DNA from: Alisma plantago-aquatica
Taxonomy: Eukaryota > Streptophyta > Magnoliopsida > Alismatales > Alismataceae
Length of the DNA stretch: 64,000 nt
Reading direction: 5' to 3'
Assembly: GCA_963693085.1 (NCBI GenBank)
Contig: OY856409.1
Coordinates: forward strand, 519,819,303 to 519,883,302
The translations under genes were made by a program, and so were the position numbers. Under the pieces are notes generated by a model, which saw only the letters and a program-made list of their open reading frames with translations, ran no database searches and had not been told where the DNA came from. Position 1 is the stretch's first letter. Each line of letters opens with the position of its first letter. This document shows, in pieces, positions 55,582 to 64,000 of this stretch.

Positions 55582-56305
55582 TTCTCCCCCTTTTTGACAA
55601 TGACAAACCATTCCTCAAACATATTGAAAAGGATGTAGAAATTATACATTTGCTTTGCGAAATAGGGAGATTCATGAATGAACAATGTGAATTGCTCCCC
55701 CTTAATTTGTGCTTCTATTAACCTGCATGGTTAATCTATCTACACAATGCAGTAGCAATATACATGTAGTATGTAGTCCTTTGCAAGTTCACATAATAAG
55801 CAGTGAATTGAACAAGAAAGGATCTCACTAGCAAAAAGCAATATTATAGCAAAGAATAACCAATATGATTGAGTTTCAAGACTTGATCTATCTCTTGAAA
55901 TATATCTCCCCCTTTTGACATTATCAAAAAGGTAGGGGGGTAGAAGAGCATAAGCCAGGTCTTCTCCAAAACACACACAACCATATATGCAAAGGAATAA
56001 GCAACAATTTAAAATCATATATTACACAAGGATAAAAGATAACATACATGCCATGTCAGAATAAAAAATATAACTCAAGATGACACCGACACATAGGATA
56101 AAAACATAGGAAATAGCCATAGTGCACATCAAAGATATTACAACTCAGATATATGTCCACATGAGAGCAACTACAAGCACAAAAGTGATAAAACAAAGAT
56201 AAGAAATAGTATAGCTCAGAAGAATGTACCAAGATGTTTCTTATACAAAAATAGTCTAGAAAGATGGATATAATAAGCATGCTACACTACAAATGAAGAA
56301 ACCAC
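55582..56305 (-). promoter_or_regulatory. D 3' region with three polypurine tracts
   Basis: On the plus strand TTCTCCCCCTTTTT (55582-55595) abuts the LTR; GCTCCCCCTTAA (about 55694-55704) and CTCCCCCTTTTG (about 55906-55916) are the additional tracts, at the same relative places as in A and C. No gene seen. Confidence 0.8.
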
Positions 56306-57896
56306 CTAAACATCTAAGCTATCTAGATCAACAATGTCATCATCGCCATGTGTGTAGTCCTCATCCCCGTTAGAAGGTGGAGCAGTAGTGCCAGCATCAT
56401 CGTCAGCACCATCACCATCACCATTGTCGGAAGCATCCTCATTGTCACCGTCATCATCATCAGCATCCTCAGCCTGGTCTGGCATCTCCTCATCATCAGG
56501 AGGTCCAAAGGAACGATCGGGCCAACGGGCATTCTTCTCAGCCCAAGACATACTAAGAGTGTAAAGCTCATTGTCATGTGGGAAAGACAGAGTAAAGTCA
56601 TCCAGTGAGGCTAGCAGGGTGGCCAGGGGGCAGCAGGTAATGGGAGGATGGCAGGAGCGGAGCTACCAGCAGCAAAAGGTGGCGGAGCAGCAGCAGAAGG
56701 CTCGGGAGCAGGATAGTAATGATCATATGCATATGATGCATAAGCACTACTGGGATAGGGCTGGTAGGTGGGATAGGGGTGAGCACAGGAAAGGTTCATG
56801 GTTGACATGATGGAACACAAATCCTGGTGCAAGTGGTCCTGAACCTATTGGTTGTATGCATGTTGATGCATCATATAACCTAAAAGGGTTTCATTTGACA
56901 CACAAAAAGACACACGGCTGGGTCTAGGAGGAGGCTACAGAGGTGGAGCTTGGGTAGAGGAGGATGGGGCAGTTGAAGCAGAGGCAGAGACAGAAGCACC
57001 AGAGGCAGAGGAAAACATGAGAATGGACTTTTGAAGAGTGGTTTCACTAATACAAACACCTTTTCTAGCAACCAGGTAATGGACGTCAGAAAAAAAAAGG
57101 ATTTGTCAGTGGCGAACTTGAAAAGACCATAAATCAAAGCCGGGTAGGGTGGGTGGATGCCTTTGGTGTTCTTACCAGTATCGAAGCAGGTCATATGATG
57201 TAAGATGTACCTGGCCCACTTGACACCGATATTTTTCAACAAACAATACATAATGACTGTAGTGTTCTCTGCAATGTCCGTTTGATTTTTCTTTGTATGG
57301 ACATTACAGTTGATCACTAAATCCAATATGTGCCTCTTTAGATTAAGAGACGATGAGGGCAGGGTGGACCTCTTCTTGTAAGCCATGTCGGGTTTCTTCA
57401 AAAACTGATGAATATCCGGCAACGTCAATTCATAGTGATTGTAAAAACCTTACAGGTCAAGAAGATCGAAGTACTCACCATAATCCTTACGCCAAGTGTC
57501 ATTTTCCTCATCTCCAGCAAGAAAGATATTTAAAGTATCCTCAGAGATTTGGAAACGATGACTGGCGATCATAGATGCATTCCCAAGCCTTGAGTAGAAC
57601 TCATGAACAGTCTTAATGCTTGACATGGAGTTGTAAAAGCAGACATGTTTGATCGCTAGGGCGGACAAATGGTGGACGGCGAGCAACCTAGCCACCTGAG
57701 CAAGAATCGCTTGATACCTAGGAGAAGGATTGATCAAAGTGCGAAAAGGAAAAGGGCTTCGAGGAAGAAGGTCCTTGTACCAATTTACAGCCTCAATCGA
57801 CACAAAGGAGGTATTATCAAAGGGAACCAAGAGATTTTGTGAAGAAGAGGCAGGTGCATTGCTTGGAGCAGCTCGTTTTCTTCTTTGGGAATCCAT
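56306..57896 (-). pseudogene. D ORF3, broken
   Basis: Starts with MDSQRRKRAAPSNAPA at 57896 and ends DSLDV plus TAG at 56306-56308. A stop near 57450 follows FDLLDL. A frameshift lies in a run of nine A (plus strand, about 57091), and another is between 56611 and 56551. Readable blocks are NVHTKKNQTDIAENTTV, ILHHMTCFDTGKNTKGIH, the Tyr/Pro-rich HPYPTYQPYPSSAYASY and the acidic tail. It is closer to A than to C, for example in the shared ending DSLDV. Function unknown, as for the C copy. Confidence 0.85.
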
Positions 57897-58520
57897 GGAG
57901 GCAAAAACAAGATAGAAAATGTGCAAATAAGCAAAAGCAAACCTCAAACGTCGTTTAAAAACCACCAGAGATGCCCAGGAAGGTCTAGGTTGAGCTTTCT
58001 AGGTCGAACTAGGGCTAGGAGCGAGAGGTTTAGGGTTGGGGTGAGAGCTTAGGGCTAAGAGATGAGGAATTGGTCGGCTATTTTCAAGTTGAGAGAGAAA
58101 ATAGTCGGCCGATCCTGACTTAATATTGGCTCAGCCCGCAGATTGGTCGAGTTTTGAGAGTGTAAAACTCGAGGGAACGATTCTCTGAAGAGCAACTCTC
58201 AGATCCTGATTGGTTGAGTTTTTCCTAGTGAAACTCGACCGAAGGTCAACCTGACCTAAAAGTCACATTCTTGGTTTCTAGCCATATACATGTCAATTAA
58301 ATTCATTTTTCAATACTATTATGTATCATTAACATACTTAGGCACATTTAGCTCGTCATTGGGTACTATTTAGAGATAAAATAAGAAATTCGATTAAAAA
58401 AAACAAAACAAGCAAAAACTAAGCATGTTAACAAGAAATTTAGGCAGATTGAAGCATATATCGGTATATAAGATGAGAAATGATATGAGCAAGCATATAG
58501 GTTGAAAACAACTAGCTAGA
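57897..58520 (-). other. D pol-ORF3 spacer with conserved hairpin
   Basis: Contains LTR-type motifs (TTGGTCGAGTTTT... and CTCGACCGAA, 58140-58245). The hairpin is at 58072-58110: an 11-nt loop (plus strand 58086-58096; on the element strand TCTCTCAACTT) and a stem of eight contiguous pairs (58078-58085 with 58097-58104), extended past one mismatch. Confidence 0.6.
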
Positions 58521-61500
58521 TCACATAGAAACATCATCCAAAGCAGCAATAAGTAGTTTAGATCGAATAAAATTAAATTGATCTCTAGCTAGAGGTTTAG
58601 TAAAGATATCCGCCAATCAATTTTCCGTGTCCATATGCGTGATATAGATATCCTTCTTGGCAATGTGATCACGGAGAAAGTGATGGCAAACCTCTATATG
58701 CTTGGCTCTACTATGCAATATAGGATTGTAAGAAAGATTAATTGCACTAGTATTGTCACAAAATATAGGAGAAGCATCAAAAAATATGTTATAGTATTGG
58801 AGCATTTGCTTCATCCATAGGACTTGGGCACAACAACTCCCGGCTGCAATGTACTCAGCCTCAGTAGTTGATAATGCCATGGTGCTCTGTTTCTTGGAGA
58901 ACCAAGACACCAAGTATGGTCCTAGGAGAAAGCAAGTGCCACTTGTGCACTTTCTATCAACCAAACAGCCTGCGTAATCTGCATCACTATATGCTCTAAG
59001 AGTAAAATCCCTTGATTTGGGATACCATAGTCCAAAATTGTGGGTTTTGGCTAGGTACCTCAAAATCCTCTTAACAGCTATAAGATGTGATTTTCTAGGG
59101 CTAGTTTGAAAGTGAGCACACAAGCCAACACTAAACATAATATCAGGTCTGGAGGCAGTTAAATAAAGCAAACTTCCAATCATACCTCTACAGAGCTTCT
59201 CATCTACTTTCTCACCTTCTTCATATTTATCAAGTTTGGCAGTGTTGGACATGGGTGTATCCATTAGCTTCATATTATCCATCCCAAAGTATTTGAGTAG
59301 TTCATTTGTGTACTTGCCTTGGTTGATGAAGTTTCCTTCTTTGGTTTGTTTGATTTGAAAGCCAAGGAAGAAGGTCAACTCACCCATCATGCTCATCTCA
59401 AACTCACTTTGCATAAGAGAACTAAACTCCTTGCAAAGATCAAGATCAGTTCCGTCAAAAATGATATCATCAACATAAATTTGAATAATAAGAAAATTGT
59501 TAGAAGTGTGTTTTATAAACAAGGTAGAATCAACTTTTCCCATAACATACCCATTATCTAACAAAAAGTTCTTTAGTTTCTCATACCAAGCTCGAGGTGC
59601 TTGTTTGAGTCCATAGCGATCTTTTTGCAACAAATAAACATGATTAGGTAGTTTGTCATTTTCAAAGCCCGGAGGTTGAGCAACAAATACTTCCTCCTCG
59701 ATTGTACCATTCAAAAATGCACTTTTAACATCCATTTGATATAGCATGAAATTTTTTATGATTAGAAAAAGCAAGTAGCATTCTAATGGATTCAAGTCTA
59801 GCAACAGGAGCATAAGTTTCATCAAAGTCAATACCTTCCTGTTGGTTGTAACCTTGTGCTAATAACCTTGCTTTGTTTCTTACCACTTTGCCTTGCTCCT
59901 CTAGCTTGTTGCGGTAGACCCACTTGGTGCCAATGATCTTTCTATCACTTGTTCTTGGCACTAGAATCCACACACGATTCTTCTCGAATTGCTCCAGCTC
60001 TTCTTGCATGGCAAGGATCCACTCATCATCACCAAGGGCTTCTTTAATGTTCTTTGGCTCTAATTATGAGATGAAGGCACTGTCTGCTTGTTCTTTGTTG
60101 TATGCATCTCGTGTATTCACTCTCTCAAATGGATTGCCGATGATTAGTTCCTTGGGATGATTCTTTGCAAAGCGGGGAGTAGGGTACTTTTCTTCTTCTT
60201 CTTCTATCACATGCTTGCCTTTGTTGTCGATGTTGAGATCTTTTAAGATAGGAATTAAGTCATCTACAACATAATTATCCACAACATGCTTGCTAACAAC
60301 AAGGTTAGTTTCAAAAAACTTAACATTAATAGATTCTTTAATTTTAGACAATTCAATGTTGAATAATCTATATGCCCTGCTAGTAGTGCTATAGCCTAGG
60401 AAGAAAGCCTTATAAGATTTCAGAACAAACTTGTCAAGAGAATCCTTCATGTTTAAAAAAAAACAAGGACATCTGAAAACATGGAAGAAATCAATAGACA
60501 ATTTTCTACCACACCATAATTCATAGAGGGTTTTCTTTAAAGAATGATGTGTAAAAACTCAGTTTTGCACAAAGCATGAGATGCTAACGGCTTCAGCCCA
60601 AAACTTCTTAGGAGTGTCATACTCAAGAAGCATGGTCCTAGACATCTCTTGTAGCGACCTGTTCTTTCTCTCTATAACCCCATTTTGTTGAGGCATACGA
60701 GGAGAAGAGAAATTGTGCGAATAACCAGATTTTTCACAAAAATGCTCAAAAAGATCATTTTCAAATTCTCCCCCATGATCACTACGGATAGAAACAATCT
60801 GGAAAGAAGCTTCATTTTCAGCCTGTTTATAAAAGCTTGAGAAAACATCAAGAGTATCGTTTTTAGAAATGAGAAAGAAGGTCCAAGTATATCGAGAGAA
60901 ATCATCAACAATAACAAGACAATACTTGGAACCACAAAGCATTTGCATTCTCATTGGTCCGAATAGATCAATATGAAGAAGTTTAAGAACTCTCTTGGTA
61001 CTCATGACTCCTTTGGATTTGAAGGAGGATTTCATTTGTTTCCCGTGTGTACAAGGTAGGCATTCCTCATCCTTTTCAAAATCCAATTTGGGAAGTCCTC
61101 AAACCAAGTTATTTTTGCTCAATTTCTTCATTTGATGCATATTCACATGACCCAAACGGCGATGCCAAAGAGAAATATCATTTTTATCCACTACCAAGCA
61201 TCTATCTAGTATGGGCTTAAGATCATCAAGAACAATAACATAAAGATTACCATTTCTAGTTCCCTTATATATAACATTGTAGGAGAGGGAATCTAGAAGC
61301 AAGCATTCTAAAGAGGTAAACAGCACAAGATATCCATTGTCACAAAGTTGACTAACACTAATCAAATTGTGATGTAGGCCATCAACAAGCAACACATTTT
61401 TAATACATAGCTCATTTCCCACATCACCCTCACCTATGATCTTACCCTTCTTATTGTCTCCAAAGGTTAGCGATCCTCCTTTCTTTTTCATGAACTTGTT

Positions 61501-61596
61501 GAAATGGTTGATTTCTTCAGTCATATGTTTAGAACATCCACTATCAACAATTCGTCTCTTTTTAACCTGCAAGAAAGAAGGATGTCGGAACCCAAC
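58521..61596 (-). pseudogene. pol: D pol, disabled
   Basis: Minus-strand Sirevirus pol in the same frame as the gag terminator. It retains protease ([13 protein letters not shown]), the integrase finger and core ([33 protein letters not shown]), reverse transcriptase with YVDD (about 59465) and RNase H (TTEAEY, CDNTSAI). Stops near 61098, 60558 and 60063 and one at 58616, where C has Gln of ENQLADIF, break it. A one-base insertion in an A run near 59750 shifts the frame. The last Asp of RNase H lies after the 58616 stop. It ends with TGA at 58521-58523. Confidence 0.92.
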
Positions 61597-63650
61597 TCAA
61601 ACTTTAGGATCCGGGGTTAGCTTAGGGACCCGTTTCATCTTTGGGTTGGTCCCCTTGGGCTTGTAAGGACAATAAGTAGATTAATGGTCATCACATTTAC
61701 AATGAACACAAACCATAGGGTTCTTAGAGTCGGAAGTCTCTCCATGGAAGATAGGAGGTTTCACACTCTTCTTCTTACCCTTACCCTTGTTCTTGCTCTT
61801 TTTCTTACCTTTGGGAGCAGTCCCATCATATCCCAAACCGCTAGTACCAACTTGTTTGGTAGAGTGTTATAGGACATCATTGAGGGATTTCTTTCCCAAG
61901 AAAAACTTTTGCAAAGAAGATCTTAACTTGGCATTATCATCACTAAGGTTAATGACAGTAGAAAGACTAGCAAGATCATCTCTAGCATGCAATAGGTCAG
62001 CCTCAAGACAGAGGGCTTTAGTATGAAGGGAATCTCTTTCTAAAGCTATGCTAGAAACTTCATTACTTTGCAAAATAGGTCTAGAAGATAAGTCATTTAC
62101 TTGAGTAAGCAATTTGGCATTTTCAGATTTAAGTAAAACAATTTCTCTTTGATAAGCATAAACTTCATTTCTCCTAGCATCATCCATGAGTTTGAGTTCT
62201 ACATTTTCAGTTTTAAGACCATCAAGCTCATCTAGGCACTTTTGGTTTTCTATCTTAAGATTTTCAATATTTTTAAGATATACACCATTCTCAACCTCTA
62301 CTCCATTATGTTAAAGCTCAAGGTCAAGAAATTGCCCTTGCAAAGAGTCTATGCTATCAAGGAGTAGTTTTTTATTTTTATCAAGGATTTCAATTTTAGC
62401 ATAAAGATCATCAACTATCTTGCCTAACATTTTCCTTTTAGATTTGCATTTAGTAAAGGATGATTGGCATTCATTTAGCATATCAATGATAGTTTCTTTA
62501 GGCAGATCTAGCAAATTTACTTCATGTACCTTGCTTACCTCACTTACCTCACATACATCTTCTCACTAGTAGATGCCATGAGAGCAAGATGGCATTCTCC
62601 ATCTTCGGAGCTTGAGGAGCTTGAAGAAGACTCCTCCCAAGCTGCATGGGCTGCATCTCTTGATCTTCTTTCTTTCTTGTCCTTCCTCTTATACTTGCCT
62701 TCTTTCTTGTACTCCTTATCTTTCTTGTGGCTTCTCTTCTGATGACTCTTCTTGGCCTTGGGGCAGTCACTCTTGTAGTGATCTTTTTGACCACACTCAT
62801 AGCACCTTGGAGTTTAAGAGGAGGGCTTGCTCTTGCCGTATTTTCCCTTTGAGTAGTTTGTCTCATGCTCATTAGGGCCTTCATCTTCACTTGAGGAAGG
62901 GTTGGGGGACTTCAAAGCAAGTTGTTGTTGCCGCACCATTTCATCAATTTGTGCTTTGAAGGATGTGTCCTTTATCTTCTTGGACTCTTTTTCTTCTCTC
63001 TTCTCTTCCTCTTCTTACTGGTCAAGCCTAGGCTCATGGGCTTGAAGATTACCAACCAGCTCCTCAGTTGCTAGCTCACTTAGCTTGTACACCTCTTCAA
63101 TGGATGTCACCTTGGGCTCCCATCTCTTTGGGAGAGATCTTAAGATCTTGGAGTTGATGGTGCCTTTGTCTAACACACTCCCAAGGGCTGCCAATCCATT
63201 TATGATGACATTGAGCCTAGTGTACATATCAGCCACTCTCTCATTCTTACCCATCTTGAAGTTCTCTAGAAGACCACCAAGCATGTAGATCTTGGCTTCC
63301 TTCACTTGCTCGGTTCCTTCATAGGTGACACATAATTTGTGCCATATCTCATGTGCGGTGTCCCATGAGGAGATTTGATTGAACTCGAATAGAGTGAGGA
63401 CGGCGTAGATGATGATCACAACTTTGGCGTTGAGTTGAGCATGCTTCATTTCAGCTTCATTCCATGTGGTGATGTCCCCCTTTGGATCTTCATATTTGAG
63501 GTGGACTGTCTTCTACATTTCATAGCTCACACCTTGGAGGTAGAACTGCATCCTTCTCTTCCAGTACAGGAAGTTGGCACCATCGAAGACCATAGGTCTC
63601 ATGGAGAAGCTTTCTTCTAGGTTAAGCAAACCAAGTGCTGAATCGCCCAT
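61597..63650 (-). pseudogene. gag: D gag, disabled
   Basis: ATG at 63650-63648 in the same context as C. Stops include TAG for Trp at about 63513, TAA for Gln near 63017 and TAA just before the first zinc knuckle (about 62814). That knuckle still reads CYECGQKDHYKSDC. A frameshift occurs near 62565, after ASTSE. The coiled-coil part is open in two pieces (62514-62311, 62187-61867). The C-terminal CX2CX4HX4C knuckle region lies near 61710-61670 and has a stop close to it. It ends at TGA 61599-61597, and pol follows in the same frame. Confidence 0.9.
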
Positions 63651-63686
63651 CTTCTCCTACTTGTTGAAGTAGCTTGGAGAAGACCT

Positions 63687-63698
63687 GCTCTGATACCA
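63687..63698 (-). promoter_or_regulatory. D primer binding site (Met-tRNA type)
   Basis: GCTCTGATACCA on the plus strand, TGGTATCAGAGC on the element strand, two bases from the LTR at 63701. Confidence 0.93.
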
Positions 63699-63700
63699 CT

Positions 63701-64000
63701 TGTTGGATCAATGGGCTCTAGAGGGGGGGTTGAATAGAGCTTCACAAATTCTCACAAGATAAATTAGACCACCAAATTATATATTTGAAAAGCTTAAATA
63801 AGCAGTAATTTGATGTCCTAATCTAACATACATAGCAATGATGAGAGATTGTGAAAAACAAGCACTTGGACAGGTGGTTTAGAGTGGTTCCATGTCCTAA
63901 ACTTAGAAGCAATGTCAGTCTACTACCTAGAGTGGGTTAGTCTCTAGGATTTGCAATCTTTGTAGTCTTATATTCCACAATAAGATTATAAGACACAACA
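63701..64000 (-). repeat. D 5' LTR, first 300 bp in window
   Basis: Begins TGTTGGATCAATGGGCTC as at 54076 and follows the 3' LTR with about 10 substitutions and two short indels to the window end. Confidence 0.92.

Larger units (their letters stand above)
54076..64000 (-). mobile_element. Sirevirus-type element D, disabled, minus strand, truncated by window end
   Basis: Same plan as A and C reversed: 3' LTR 54076-55581, polypurine tracts, ORF3, spacer, pol, gag, primer site, 5' LTR from 63701. Over the 300 bp of 5' LTR visible I count about 10 differences from the 3' LTR (about 3%). The target sequence on the left is gcttt (54071-54075); the right copy is off the window. Inserted into the LTR of a B-family element. 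Confidence 0.92.

Overview
The window is repetitive DNA from a plant nuclear genome, almost certainly a flowering plant. I see no host gene, rRNA or tRNA gene. Nearly every base can be assigned to LTR retrotransposons inserted inside one another. The plant assignment rests on Ty1/copia elements of Sirevirus type, a plant-specific group: a gag with a long coiled coil, an extra ORF after pol, several polypurine tracts and initiator-Met tRNA primer sites. A degraded plant Ty3/gypsy gag points the same way. The species cannot be named from this sequence.

Layout. F is a decayed Ty3/gypsy element on the minus strand (31389-31839 and 42995 to about 46170). It was hit twice: by old copia element B (minus strand, window start to 31388, its 3' LTR running off the left edge) and by young Sirevirus C (plus strand, 31840-42994, intact). 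B holds Sirevirus A (plus, 1047-17789) in its 3' LTR and E (minus, 23413-29164), a non-coding element with long LTRs, in its leader. A in turn holds G (9935-15586, minus), a 5.65-kb solo LTR, inside its third ORF. From about 46170 to 53487 lie older, inverted relatives of the E LTR. At 53488-54075 a second B-family copy begins, and its LTR is interrupted by Sirevirus D (minus, 54076 to beyond the right edge). Relative ages follow from nesting and LTR divergence: F, then B, then A and D (LTRs about 3-4% apart in the stretches I compared), then C (about 0.5%).

The three Sireviruses share one plan: LTR, Met-tRNA primer site, gag, one in-frame UGA, pol (protease, integrase, reverse transcriptase, RNase H), a spacer of about 0.6 kb, ORF3, a 3' region with three polypurine tracts, LTR. 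C has every catalytic residue and could be autonomous. A and D are disabled mostly by C-to-T or G-to-A nonsense changes. ORF3 is conserved as protein in all three but is not a recognisable envelope.

The most interesting signals are non-coding. A hairpin in the pol-ORF3 spacer has a conserved 11-nt loop and compensatory stem changes among the three elements. Short palindromes crowd the LTRs, and unrelated LTR families (Sirevirus, copia B, solo LTR G, gypsy F) each have their own set sharing a CGGT-type core. G also carries a 211-bp tandem array and a cluster of telo-box-like motifs.
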